Shown piece by piece: positions 1-11,587 of a DNA stretch of 41,115 nt. The notes under the pieces were generated by a model. The model was not told where the DNA came from. It worked only from the letters and a program-made list of their open reading frames with translations, and made no database searches. Origin of the DNA: Xanthomonas cucurbitae (lineage in GTDB: Bacteria > Pseudomonadota > Gammaproteobacteria > Xanthomonadales > Xanthomonadaceae); assembly GCF_002939885.1 (NCBI RefSeq), contig NZ_MDED01000014.1, forward strand, positions 64,283-105,397, in the 5' to 3' direction. Every line of letters starts with the position of its first letter. Positions within the stretch are counted from its first letter, which is position 1. The position numbers and the translations under genes were made by a program.

Positions 1-18
1 TCTCCCGCGCGCGGGAGA
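1..18. repeat. perfect 18-bp palindrome downstream of gltB
   Basis: Positions 1-18 read TCTCCCGCGCGCGGGAGA, which equals its own reverse complement. It lies 12 bp beyond the gltB stop codon. A related hairpin built from CTTCTCCC and GGGAGAAG occurs after jetB at 17131-17149. It may help end gltB transcription or belong to a dispersed intergenic repeat family. There is no T-run that would mark a classic terminator on the visible side. Confidence 0.5.
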
Positions 19-30
19 GGGGAGCACAAC

Positions 31-4503
<4,473 letters not shown>

Positions 4504-4705
4504 GTCTGCCTCTTTGCGATCTTGGGAGAGCGGCGACGACGTTGCACCGCTCGATCCGTGGAGCGTTCCAAGAGGTCACCGGATGATCGACTAGACCACA
4601 GTTGATGCGGTGCCGCAATACACCGTTACAGCTGCAACGAGACCCGCGCAAATCCCTTGCGGCAGCTGGCTTGGCGCCGCTTCGGCGAGCGGCGCCAGGC
4701 GGTGC

Positions 4706-5086
4706 TCAGCCGCAGCGTACCGAGGTGACGACGTTCTTGGCATCCACTTCCAGATTGAGCCGTTCGCCGTTGAATTCCATGGTCACCATCTGGCCGGGCT
4801 TGAGTACGCGCACCGACTTGGCGCCGGCATCGCTGCGCGCCTGTTCACTCACCGCATCGGTGAGGGCTTGGCCCACCAGGGACTGCACCTGCGTGGCATC
4901 GCAGCTGCCGATCGGCGGGGCCTCGGGTGCGGTGGCCGGGGCTGGCGCTGAGGCCTGTTCGACCGCTTGCTGCGCCTTGGCGGTAACCGCTTCCTGCTCG
5001 TCCGGTTGCGGCTTGTTGCAGGCACTCAATGCAGCCAGCACGAGCAGGGGGCAGGCCAGGCGGGCAGTAGGCAGGACAGCGCGCAT
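4706..5086 (-). CDS. I78-family peptidase-inhibitor-like lipoprotein
   Basis: This is a small exported protein of 126 residues. The N-terminus has a basic start, a hydrophobic stretch and a lipobox LSAC, so it should be lipidated and held in the periplasm or membrane. An acidic, Ala/Pro-rich linker follows. The C-terminal domain begins near GSCDATQVQSLVGQALT and ends VVTSVRCG, the layout of the I78 (potato inhibitor I-like) family with two paired cysteines. Members may inhibit serine proteases, but no target is known here. I chose the ATG at 5084-5086 because GGAG lies six bases upstream and the signal peptide then starts correctly. The frame stays open to 5155. It is convergent with neither neighbour: gltB lies downstream on the same strand and the topoisomerase gene is divergent. 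A second, related lipoprotein lies at 6516-6860. Confidence 0.8.
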   Translation of the reverse strand: MRAVLPTARLACPLLVLAALSACNKPQPDEQEAVTAKAQQAVEQASAPAPATAPEAPPIGSCDATQVQSLVGQALTDAVSEQARSDAGAKSVRVLKPGQMVTMEFNGERLNLEVDAKNVVTSVRCG

Positions 5087-5232
5087 CGATGACTCCAGAC
5101 AAAGGGCAAGGCCCAAGCATAAGCACAATTTGCACAACCGGCATGGCTTGCGCACACGCCGTTGTCATGGCGTTGACGTGGCCTAGTCTGGACAGGCCCA
5201 ACAATCGGCCGACCACTTCCGATCTGTATGCA

Positions 5233-6414
5233 ATGAAAGCCAAACGCGTTCTTCGCAAGGCCACCGTCGCGGCCAGCACGGCCGGCAAGCTCGCCACCGT
5301 TGCCGCAGGTGCAGCGGCGGCCACGGCGGCCGTCGCCACTGCCGCCGCCGTGGTTCAGGCCAAGGCCACCGCGCGTGCGGCCGGGCTGACCTATGTCAAC
5401 GACCAGCAGCCCGGCATCAGCCGCCGCCGCGCCGGCAAGAGCTTCAGCTACCGCAATGCGGATGGGCAACGCATCGCCGATGCCGACACCTTGCAGCGCA
5501 TCCGCGCGCTGGCCATTCCACCGGCCTACACCGAGGTATGGATCTGCGCCAAGCCCAATGGCCACCTGCAGGCCACCGGGCGCGATGCACGGCGGCGCAA
5601 ACAGTACCGCTATCACGCCGAGTGGGCGCAGGTGCGGGGCGAAGGCAAGTTCGAGCGCGTGATCGCCTTTGGCACCGCGCTACCGAAACTACGCCGCCGC
5701 CTGCGCCGCGATCTGGCCGTGCCAGGCTTTCCACGCGAAAAGGTGCTGGCCATCGTGGTGGCACTGCTGGCCGACACGCTGGTGCGCGTGGGCAATGCCG
5801 AATATGCGCGCAGCAATCGCTCCTACGGGCTCACCACGCTGCGCAACCGGCACATGGAATTTCTCAAGGGCGGGCGCGCGCGGCTGAAATTCCGCGGCAA
5901 GAGCGGGCAGGAGCACGACATCGAAGTGGACGACAAGCAGCTGGTCACGCTGATCCGGCAATGCCAGCAACTGCCGGGACAATCGCTGTTCCAGTATCGC
6001 GACGACGCAGGCCAGCTGCAGCCGGTGGATTCGGGCGAGGTCAACGACTACCTGCGTGAGGCCATGGGCGAGGACTTCACCGCCAAGGATTTCCGCACCT
6101 GGGGCGGCACGTTGGCTGCGTTGCAACGCCTGGCCCGGCTGCCGTTGCCCGAGCGCAGCAGCGAACGCGCGCTCAAGCAGGTGCAGAACGATGTCATCCG
6201 CGAGGTGGCAGATGCCCTGGGCAATACGCCCTCGGTATGCCGCAAGGCCTACATCGACCCCTGCGTGTTCGCAGGCTGGCGCGCCGGCGAATTGCAGGCC
6301 ATGGCGACCGGCGTGCGCGGCGAGCGGCAGTGGGAAGCGGCCACGTTGAAGTTCCTCACTGCCTCGCGTGCCAAGCGCAAGACAGCGGCAAAGTGCATTT
6401 CGAAACGCAAGTGA
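5233..6414 (+). CDS. DNA topoisomerase IB (poxvirus/eukaryote-like)
   Basis: This is a 393-residue type IB topoisomerase, which relaxes supercoils by a transient 3'-phosphotyrosine link to one DNA strand. Family hallmarks are visible: the N-terminal IPPAYTEVWI region, the GRDARRRKQYRYH segment (Arg117 and Lys123, the catalytic Arg/Lys area), KDFRTWGGT, and the active-site Tyr340 in CRKAYIDP. The first 30-40 residues are Ala/Lys-rich and may be disordered. The frame is open from 5089. I prefer the ATG at 5233 because the longer form adds residues unlike the family, but no strong ribosome-binding site decides it. The gene is divergent from one I78-like lipoprotein gene and convergent with the other. 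Bacterial members of this family are scattered and their physiological role is not well defined. Confidence 0.93.
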   Translation: MKAKRVLRKATVAASTAGKLATVAAGAAAATAAVATAAAVVQAKATARAAGLTYVNDQQPGISRRRAGKSFSYRNADGQRIADADTLQRIRALAIPPAYTEVWICAKPNGHLQATGRDARRRKQYRYHAEWAQVRGEGKFERVIAFGTALPKLRRRLRRDLAVPGFPREKVLAIVVALLADTLVRVGNAEYARSNRSYGLTTLRNRHMEFLKGGRARLKFRGKSGQEHDIEVDDKQLVTLIRQCQQLPGQSLFQYRDDAGQLQPVDSGEVNDYLREAMGEDFTAKDFRTWGGTLAALQRLARLPLPERSSERALKQVQNDVIREVADALGNTPSVCRKAYIDPCVFAGWRAGELQAMATGVRGERQWEAATLKFLTASRAKRKTAAKCISKRK

Positions 6415-6453
6415 ATGGGCTGGATCGGGAACCGAAAAGCCGCGATGCTTTCC

Positions 6454-6516
6454 GATTCCCGATTCCCGATTCCCGATTCCCGATTCCCGATTCCCGATTC
6501 CCGATTCCCGATTCCT
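6454..6516. repeat. heptamer tandem array (GATTCCC)n
   Basis: Eight perfect copies of GATTCCC run from 6454 to 6509. A ninth copy, GATTCCT, ends at 6516, inside the stop codon of the I78-like gene at 6516-6860. The array lies between two convergent genes. Such a number of exact 7-bp units is likely to vary in copy number between strains by slippage. Open frames through it, encoding ESGIGNR repeats, are artefacts. Confidence 0.9.
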
Positions 6517-6860
6517 CAGCCGCAATACACTGCGGTGATGTTGTTGTACGGCCCGGTCTCGATGGTGAGGTGGTCGCCGCCGCTGGCGCTGGCACCCTGC
6601 GCCGGATCGCCCAGGCCGCTGGCAGTGGTATCGCCGCTGGCACGTGCACCGCGGCGCACGCTCACCTGCAGGCTGTCGCTATCCACGCGTGCGCGCTCGA
6701 TGGTCTGCCGGGCCGCCGCCAACCCGACGATGCCCCGCACCCGCTCGATATGGCACTGGCCGGAGATCACGCCATCGATCGGCTGGACCTGTGCTACCTG
6801 GTTGGAGGCGCAGGCGGACAACAGCACGGCGGCGGCCAGCGGGGCAAGAACACGGATCAT
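6516..6860 (-). CDS. second I78-like small lipoprotein
   Basis: This 114-residue protein starts MIRVLAPLAAAVLLSACAS, a lipoprotein signal with lipobox LSAC, so it should be exported and lipid-anchored. The mature part has GQCHIERVRGIVG and ends NNITAVYCG, matching the Cys...Cys plan of the I78-type domain in the lipoprotein at 4706-5086. The charged middle part is less conserved, so the domain call is weaker. The start at 6858-6860 has TGGAG nine bases upstream. The frame is open to 7079, but that region has no signal sequence. The stop codon overlaps the last heptamer repeat. It could be a diverged paralogue of the first lipoprotein. Function and protease target are unknown. Confidence 0.7.
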   Translation of the reverse strand: MIRVLAPLAAAVLLSACASNQVAQVQPIDGVISGQCHIERVRGIVGLAAARQTIERARVDSDSLQVSVRRGARASGDTTASGLGDPAQGASASGGDHLTIETGPYNNITAVYCG

Positions 6861-7179
6861 GGGTGCAACTCCAGGCGGGGGACGTTGCCAACAGCGTGAA
6901 TGCGTCACCGTTGCGGCGGCATGAAGGCTGTTGATGCCGGGAGAAGCTGAAAGTAACTTCTCATGCGTGTTGTTGCCTCTGGTCCACCGCAGGCACGCCA
7001 GCAACGCGACCGACGCACGCCGGCCAAGCCCCGCGTGCATCATCAAGCTTGAAAGCAGCAGCGCGGGAGCGCGAGCCATGGCTGATCGACGAGGCTTCAG
7101 AGTCTCCTAAACAAGGCGGAGCGCTTCAGGGGAGAGCTTGGCAGCAACCATCCCTCCAGTGGATAGGTCGCGCGGTACC
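6861..7179. other. intergenic region with no recognised gene
   Basis: These 319 bp separate the I78-like lipoprotein from the end of the integron integrase gene. I see no coding sequence with a believable start and composition, and no attC-like element. The stretch should hold the promoter of the lipoprotein gene and marks the left border of the integron. Confidence 0.5.
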
Positions 7180-8259
7180 TCACGCCTCACCACCGACACC
7201 GCCCAGCCCATCCAGCGGACTGCGGACCGCCGACGCACCGCGTCCCAGCACATGCGTGTAGATCTGCGTGGTGGTCACGTCCTTGTGGCCCAGCAGTTCC
7301 TGCACCGTGCGGATATCGTGGCCGGCCTCCAGCAGGTGTGTGGCGAACGAATGCCGCAACGTGTGGCAGGTCGCCGGCTTGACGATACCAGCCCGCTGCC
7401 TTGCCGACTGCACGGCACGCTGAAGAATCTCTTCAGAGACATGATACCGGCCAGGCCGGCCGCTGCGCGGATCCCGCGACCGGCGCGCAGAGGGGAACAG
7501 GTATTGCCACCCCTGCTCCACGTCGGCATTGGGGTACTTGCGCGCTAACGCATGCGGCAGGAACACCCGCCCGGCACCGGCCACCAGATCGGCCGCATGC
7601 ACTACCAGCGCACGGTCGCGTTGCCGTTGTAGCGCCTCTCGCAGGCTGAGCGGCAGCGGCACCCGCCGATCCTTGCCGCCCTTGCCATCGCGCACCACGA
7701 TCTCGCCACGCGCGGCATCCACGTCCTTGATGCGTAGGCGCAGGCATTCCATCAACCGCATCCCGCTGCCGTAGAGCAGGCTGGCCATCAGCCAGCAAGG
7801 CCCCTCCAGCACCGCCAGCAGACGTGCAACCTCCTCGCGCGAAAGCACCACCGGAATGCGCCTGGGTCGCTTGGCACGCACCAGGTTTTCCATCCAAGGC
7901 AGCTCGATGCGCAGCACTTCGCGGTAGAGAAACAACAGCGCCGCCAGGGCCTGGTTCTGGGTGCCCGCAGACACCTGGCCATCCGTGGCCAGCCGCGTCA
8001 AGAAGGCCTCGACCTCTGCCTGCCCCATCTGTGCCGGATGGCGCTTGCCGCTGGCCAGGATGAAGCGCCGTATCCAGCTGAGATAGGCCTGCTCGGTGCG
8101 TAGGCTGTAGTGCTTTACGCGCAGCCGGTCGCGCACCTGATCGAGTAACCGCATCGGTGGACGTGCTGTTACGCCATCGTTTTTGGAGGTGTACCTCATA
8201 CGCCTACGCCTTTGCTGGATAACGCTGGAAGCCTCGCAAAGGTTGCGTTCGCTTGCCAT
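7180..8259 (-). CDS. intI: integron integrase (tyrosine recombinase)
   Basis: This is a 359-residue site-specific tyrosine recombinase that inserts and excises gene cassettes at attI and attC sites. Numbering from 8259, catalytic residues are visible as Arg168 ([15 protein letters not shown]), His299 and Arg302 (CHTLRHSF), His325 (ELLGHKD) and Tyr334 (TQIYTHV). The extra segment at about 220-252, containing [20 protein letters not shown], is the insertion that sets integron integrases apart from other tyrosine recombinases. The N-terminal SAM-like DNA-binding domain starts near [11 protein letters not shown]. Start choice is uncertain. The ATG at 8259 has AAGGGA seven bases upstream, but in-frame ATGs at 8199 and 8154 would give lengths closer to typical IntI. 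No frameshift or stop is seen, so the enzyme looks intact. It is transcribed away from the cassette array, as expected. Confidence 0.95.
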   Translation of the reverse strand: MASERNLCEASSVIQQRRRRMRYTSKNDGVTARPPMRLLDQVRDRLRVKHYSLRTEQAYLSWIRRFILASGKRHPAQMGQAEVEAFLTRLATDGQVSAGTQNQALAALLFLYREVLRIELPWMENLVRAKRPRRIPVVLSREEVARLLAVLEGPCWLMASLLYGSGMRLMECLRLRIKDVDAARGEIVVRDGKGGKDRRVPLPLSLREALQRQRDRALVVHAADLVAGAGRVFLPHALARKYPNADVEQGWQYLFPSARRSRDPRSGRPGRYHVSEEILQRAVQSARQRAGIVKPATCHTLRHSFATHLLEAGHDIRTVQELLGHKDVTTTQIYTHVLGRGASAVRSPLDGLGGVGGEA

Positions 8260-8270
8260 CGTGCAATCCC

Positions 8271-8299
8271 TTGACTGGAGCTAGGAATTCCCCTATTCA
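8271..8299 (+). promoter_or_regulatory. candidate cassette promoter Pc
   Basis: TTGACT at 8271-8276 and TATTCA at 8294-8299 are separated by exactly 17 bp. They lie just outside the integrase start and point into the cassette array. The -35 box matches consensus at five of six positions; the -10 box is weaker. The position fits a Pc that transcribes integron cassettes. No transcript data are available. Confidence 0.5.
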
Positions 8300-8366
8300 C
8301 AACGAATCTGCAATCGGAGATAATCGCCACAACACCGCATTTCGGCGGTCCAATAGTTGTTAGGCG
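8300..8366 (+). other. attI recombination region
   Basis: The stretch between the integrase gene and the first cassette ends in GTTAGGC at 8359-8365. This is the core site where G^TT is cut, so the first cassette starts at 8360. A short inverted repeat ACCGC/GCGGT precedes it. The exact left boundary of attI cannot be fixed from sequence alone. Confidence 0.7.
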
Positions 8367-8384
8367 CTAGGAGGAAAGTGTGCG

Positions 8385-8858
8385 GTGAGTACGAACTTCG
8401 AAACGACGCTAGCGCCTGTCACGCGCCGCATTTCAGAAAGCTACTTAGGTCAGATGCGGAGTGCGGCCATTGGCGGTGGCAGCTTCTCCGCCGCGATTGT
8501 CCTGGTTCTTCTTCAGGTCAAGCTGACCTCCGTTGCACTGCATGTCTCGTTTGCTGCAGCTGCTCTGGGCATCCCGATCTGGATAGTTGTCTGGCAGTAC
8601 GTACAGCCATACTTGCTGTATGGGCCAGACTCCTATGCTCACTTTCGGAAAGTGGGAAGCATTGGGGTAGCTACCGGGCTAGCTGTCGCTGGGCTGATTA
8701 CACTCTTCGTTAGCTTCAGCGCACTTCTGTGGCACATGTCGCTTTGGGTTGCACTCGTCTTTTCGCTTTTCAGCCTCGCTGCGGTCATCGTCATCGCGAG
8801 GCATGGCCAATCTGTGCTAGCGGCGGTCAAGCTTGTAGATAACGGGCCTAGCGCCTAA
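8385..8858 (+). CDS. cassette 1: small membrane protein, unknown function
   Basis: Cassette 1 spans 8360-8906. Its gene starts at a GTG (8385-8387) with AGGAGG-like GAGGAAAG upstream and encodes 157 residues. The sequence shows about four hydrophobic segments (around residues 28-50, 50-75, 85-110 and 110-135) with few charged residues, so it should sit in the inner membrane. I recognise no family. The TAA stop lies inside the first core box of its own attC (GCCTAAC at 8853-8859), a compact arrangement typical of cassettes. Being first, it is nearest to the candidate Pc promoter and the most likely cassette to be expressed and the most recently acquired. Confidence 0.75.
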   Translation: MSTNFETTLAPVTRRISESYLGQMRSAAIGGGSFSAAIVLVLLQVKLTSVALHVSFAAAALGIPIWIVVWQYVQPYLLYGPDSYAHFRKVGSIGVATGLAVAGLITLFVSFSALLWHMSLWVALVFSLFSLAAVIVIARHGQSVLAAVKLVDNGPSA

Positions 8859-8912
8859 CAATTCGTCCAAGCCGACGCCGCTTCGCGGCGCGGTTTAACT
8901 CCGGTGTTAGCC
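8853..8912 (+). repeat. attC site 1
   Basis: This 60-bp site runs from GCCTAAC to GTTAGCC, with an imperfect inverted centre around GCCGACGCCGCTTCGCGGCG. The crossover falls at 8906/8907. The first six bases of cassette 1 (TTAGGC at 8360) are complementary to its own GCCTAAC box, which confirms the boundaries. Confidence 0.93.
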
Positions 8913-8937
8913 GTTCAATCAGCGTCTTGGTGATCTG

Positions 8938-9264
8938 ATGATTGTTGACGAGTTCGGAGACTCCATCGGAATCTACGATGAGATGCTTCGCAGCGGAGAG
9001 CGAGATCCTTTGAGCATGCTCAACATTGTGGATAAGCGGCTTGCTGACATATCCAACCACATTGCGGTGTGCCATCGCGTTCTTGCCGAGCAACGTTCGC
9101 TCGCTCACGGTGCGTTCCTTGGCAGCACTCGCAAGCGGCATGTGGACAAGGCGGAGCAAGCCGGACAAGTTCTTGAGCAGGTGATTGCAGTGCAGTCCGA
9201 CTTGTTCGACTTTCGCCACAAGGTTCTTTCTCAGGTCGCCACTCACTTGCGGGGTGTCGTGTGA
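8938..9264 (+). CDS. cassette 2: hypothetical protein, 108 aa
   Basis: Cassette 2 spans 8907-9334. Its only good open frame starts at ATG 8938 and ends at TGA 9262-9264, 17 bp before the attC. The product is soluble-looking and probably mostly helical, rich in charged residues, with segments such as RLADISNHIAVCHRVLAEQR. No signal peptide or membrane segment is seen, and I do not recognise the family. The ribosome-binding site is poor. Base composition is less GC-rich than flanking host genes, consistent with transfer. Confidence 0.6.
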   Translation: MIVDEFGDSIGIYDEMLRSGERDPLSMLNIVDKRLADISNHIAVCHRVLAEQRSLAHGAFLGSTRKRHVDKAEQAGQVLEQVIAVQSDLFDFRHKVLSQVATHLRGVV

Positions 9265-9280
9265 CCGTCGCGGGCAGAAC

Positions 9281-9340
9281 GGCTAACAATTCATTCAAGC
9301 CGAACCCGCTTCGCGGGTCGGCTTAATTCAGGCGTTAGGC
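9281..9340 (+). repeat. attC site 2
   Basis: A 60-bp site from GGCTAAC to GTTAGGC, with the central hairpin AACCCGCTTCGCGGGT. The crossover is at 9334/9335. The start of cassette 2 (TTAGCC) is complementary to its GGCTAAC box. Confidence 0.95.
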
Positions 9341-9352
9341 CCTAAGGAAACC

Positions 9353-9832
9353 ATGCGATTCTTTGACGCACTAAAAAAAGATGATCCGGCATATGAGATC
9401 TTCAACTCCGCTCTGGACACAGTCTTTGACGAGGGCGATGGAGTTACAGAGCACATTGAGCGCCTTACTGATCAGGCACGCCTCGTCTACTTGCTGTGGT
9501 GCCTAGACGGAGAGGTACATAACGGTGGCTTTGACCAGCTATTCACAAACTCGCTCGGCAATCACTGCCTTGAGATCCTCCGGCACCTTGAGGTTGTTGG
9601 TGCAACCAATTCCCACCGTCTCTTGGCACGCGCAGTTTCCTGGTTCCCCAACTCATCACCCTCCCGGAATCGGACGGAAAGATGGTCGCAACATGAGTCA
9701 TTCTCCGACAATCCAGAGTATCAGGCCGAGATGGATCGTCTTGACACTGAGTTCTATGAGTACAAAGACAATTTGGCATCACTGGTAAATGCATATGTGG
9801 CCCGGCACCCTGATGCCTCGGTTAGGGCCTAA
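9353..9832 (+). CDS. cassette 3: DMP19-like (DUF4375) protein
   Basis: Cassette 3 spans 9335-9880. It encodes a 159-residue acidic, soluble protein. The segment LVYLLWCLDGEVHNGGFDQL around residues 45-62 followed by FTNSLG is the hallmark of the DUF4375/DMP19 C-terminal domain. The founding member, Neisseria DMP19, is an acidic DNA-mimic protein that binds a transcription repressor; whether this one does so is unknown. AAGGAAACC precedes the ATG at 9353. The stop TAA lies within the attC core box GCCTAAC. It could alternatively be one of the many uncharacterised DUF4375 proteins with no DNA-mimic role. Confidence 0.75.
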   Translation: MRFFDALKKDDPAYEIFNSALDTVFDEGDGVTEHIERLTDQARLVYLLWCLDGEVHNGGFDQLFTNSLGNHCLEILRHLEVVGATNSHRLLARAVSWFPNSSPSRNRTERWSQHESFSDNPEYQAEMDRLDTEFYEYKDNLASLVNAYVARHPDASVRA

Positions 9833-9886
9833 CAGTTCGTTCAAGCCGAACCCGCTTCGCAGGTCGGCTTAACTCAGGCGTTAGGC
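9827..9886 (+). repeat. attC site 3
   Basis: A 60-bp site from GCCTAAC to GTTAGGC with hairpin centre AACCCGCTTCGCAGGT. The single difference in the arm (CAGGT instead of CGGGT) makes one mismatch. The crossover is at 9880/9881. Confidence 0.95.
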
Positions 9887-10221
9887 TGTGGTGGAGCAAA
9901 TACGTTGGTTGTTGCCGCTTCGGTGAGTTCGCTAGCGTGCATGCGGTCGGCTCCGGGCAATAGTCATCACTTTTGTGGGGTGCGGTAAGTTCAGTGCTTC
10001 GCCCTTGTCCGTCGTTGACGCGCCGCGCTCATTGCGCTTGGCTTCGGTGGTACCACGCGCCGCTGCATTGCTGAGCAAGCTCAATCCCACAACCTGTGGC
10101 ACACTTGGCTCAGGCGGCAGTGCTGGGGAGCATGGTTGCACGATCCAAGCCTTTGCGGCCACTCACTGCCTAACAACTCATTCAAGCCGAAGTTGCTTCG
10201 CAACTCGGCTTAATTCAAGCG
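9881..10221 (+). other. cassette 4: no convincing gene
   Basis: This 341-bp cassette is bounded by good crossover sites but holds no convincing reading frame. A plus-strand frame from GTG 9975 runs through the attC into cassette 5, so it is not contained in the cassette. A minus-strand frame of 76 codons (9932-10162) starts at GTG and lacks a clear ribosome-binding site. The cassette may be non-coding, carry a promoter or regulatory RNA, or hold a decayed gene. Its final bases before the attC are shared with cassette 7. Confidence 0.6.
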
Positions 10222-10227
10222 TTAGCC
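10168..10227 (+). repeat. attC site 4
   Basis: A 60-bp site from GCCTAAC to GTTAGCC. Its centre GAAGTTGCTTCGCAACTC is a near-perfect hairpin with arms GTTGC/GCAAC, unlike the GC-rich arms of the other sites. The crossover is at 10221/10222. Confidence 0.93.
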
Positions 10228-10255
10228 GTCAAACCAACATTACGGGAGTTCGGAA

Positions 10256-10813
10256 ATGGAAGGACGGTTTACGGAATTTCTGATCGATCGCACTGGAAAC
10301 GCGCCACGGAACTTGGCTGAATCCATACGCCGCGTCCAAGACTGTTCTTCAGGGTTTCGCCGCAGCTGGCCCTTGCGTCAAAGTGACGCTTACGCGACAA
10401 GTCAAGAGGCGTTCGAACATCTCGATTACATCCAGAATGAGCTCCTGCGTCGCCGAGATGCAAAGTCAAACGAGGCTGGCTGGGCTAACTCGCCGCTTAA
10501 ATCGGCCTTGAACGCCCTAGCTGGGAGCATCGTCACTAACGTCTCCGGCACTGATGAGGTGTGGTTCGCCTCTTTAACTGAAGGCCAAGGCGCGATCCCA
10601 CCGAACTGCAGTCCAACCGACGCCAGCCTCGGTGTTGCCCTCAACAAGTTGAAGCATAGATCCACGTCTATCTTTAACTTCTCATTGCCCCCGGACGGCC
10701 GGCACCTCGTCCATGTGTACGCAACAGCTGGTATGGGGCAACCCAACTCCATCTCGCAGATCGACATTGATAAATTCTGCGATGCTTGTCGGGTGGCTGT
10801 GCCTCACGCTTGA
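10256..10813 (+). CDS. cassette 5: hypothetical protein, 185 aa
   Basis: Cassette 5 spans 10222-10868. The gene starts at ATG 10256 with GGGAG seven bases upstream, a good ribosome-binding site. The product has no signal peptide or membrane segment. Visible parts include a helical, Arg/Glu-rich middle (EHLDYIQNELLRRRDAKS) and a C-terminal part with several short hydrophobic strands ending FCDACRVAVPHA. I do not recognise a family. The TGA stop is followed by the attC one base later. It is the largest coding cassette after cassette 8, with composition less GC-rich than the host. Confidence 0.7.
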   Translation: MEGRFTEFLIDRTGNAPRNLAESIRRVQDCSSGFRRSWPLRQSDAYATSQEAFEHLDYIQNELLRRRDAKSNEAGWANSPLKSALNALAGSIVTNVSGTDEVWFASLTEGQGAIPPNCSPTDASLGVALNKLKHRSTSIFNFSLPPDGRHLVHVYATAGMGQPNSISQIDIDKFCDACRVAVPHA

Positions 10814-10814
10814 C

Positions 10815-10874
10815 GGCTAACAATTCATTCAAGCCGAAGCCGCTTCGCGGCTCGGCTTAATTCAGGCGTTAGGC
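10815..10874 (+). repeat. attC site 5
   Basis: A 60-bp site from GGCTAAC to GTTAGGC, with centre GAAGCCGCTTCGCGGCTC forming a perfect GC-rich hairpin. The crossover is at 10868/10869. The start of cassette 5 (TTAGCC) is complementary to its GGCTAAC box. Confidence 0.95.
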
Positions 10875-10890
10875 GACATAGGAGAGTTTC

Positions 10891-11136
10891 ATGCCAGGCA
10901 AAAAGGATTACTGGTTTCCTGCCAAGACTTACGGATGGGGCTGGGGACTGCCAAGTGTCTGGCAAGGCTGGCTTGTTTATGGTATCGCGTTCGTTCTTCT
11001 AGTTGCCGGGTTCTTCATCTTCCCGCCGGTCGTTGAGCCGGTAATTTTTCAGATTTATATCTGGGCAGTTCTACTAATTCTCGTGGCCATCTGCTGGGTC
11101 AAAGGTGAGCCGCCGCGTTGGCGTTGGGGTAAGTAG
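10891..11136 (+). CDS. cassette 6: two-TM small membrane protein
   Basis: Cassette 6 spans 10869-11249. The gene encodes 81 residues from ATG 10891, with GGAG six bases upstream. The N-terminal 25 residues are rich in Trp, Tyr and Gly (YWFPAKTYGWGWGLP). Two hydrophobic segments follow, at about 29-46 and 52-69, then a short basic tail (GEPPRWRWGK). It should be an inner-membrane hairpin protein. I cannot assign a function. Confidence 0.75.
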   Translation: MPGKKDYWFPAKTYGWGWGLPSVWQGWLVYGIAFVLLVAGFFIFPPVVEPVIFQIYIWAVLLILVAICWVKGEPPRWRWGK

Positions 11137-11141
11137 GTGCC

Positions 11142-11255
11142 GCCTAACAATTCGCTCAAGCCAAACCCGCATCGGGGCACCGCCTGGGTGCTTTTCCGCT
11201 ACGCTAGCACCCAGTCGCCACCCCGCTACGGGTCGGCTTAACTTAGGTGTTAGGC
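11142..11255 (+). repeat. attC site 6 with enlarged hairpin
   Basis: This site runs from GCCTAAC to GTTAGGC but is 114 bp long instead of 60. The extra 54 bp lie in the tip. They add a second perfect 9-bp stem, CTGGGTGCT at 11184-11192 with AGCACCCAG at 11206-11214, around a 13-base loop. Outer arms AAGCC/GGCTT remain as in the other sites. The crossover is at 11249/11250. Confidence 0.9.
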
Positions 11256-11260
11256 ACCAA

Positions 11261-11545
11261 ATGGGCTACCCTATCGTTGAAAAAACTCTGCGCACGATGT
11301 TCAACGCTGAGGATGGGCTGTCCCTAGCTGTGTCATGCGGTTTGTATGCACGTAGCGTCCGCTCTTCGCCAGCTTTTCGCGATCTCAAGGAAGAGCTCGC
11401 CCGTGCGTTCGCGGATCAGAATTTGTCGTGGAAGGAATTGCTTTCCAATGAAAGGTACGAGGTTGTTGAACTGGAGACCGAAGATGACGCTAAGGCGTTT
11501 GCCCATCGCATCTTGATCGTGTCGCTAGAAAGCGATGTTGAATAA
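11261..11545 (+). CDS. cassette 7: small acidic hypothetical protein
   Basis: Cassette 7 spans 11250-11641. The frame is open from 11105, but only the ATG at 11261 lies inside the cassette, giving 94 residues. It starts just five bases after the six-base cassette start TTAGGC, with no ribosome-binding site, so translation may depend on coupling. The protein is acidic and probably alpha/beta, with SWKELLSNERYEVVELETED in the C-terminal half. No membrane segment is seen. I do not recognise a family. A small single-domain acidic protein of this kind could be an immunity or antitoxin protein, but nothing in the sequence proves it. Confidence 0.6.
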   Translation: MGYPIVEKTLRTMFNAEDGLSLAVSCGLYARSVRSSPAFRDLKEELARAFADQNLSWKELLSNERYEVVELETEDDAKAFAHRILIVSLESDVE

Positions 11546-11587
11546 AGACGCAATCTCGTGTCGGTTCGCCGAGTGCGGCCACTCACT

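Noticed and set aside
9975..10283. A 102-codon frame as the gene of cassette 4
   Set aside because: It reads through the attC into cassette 5, which a cassette gene should not do, and has no homology I recognise.
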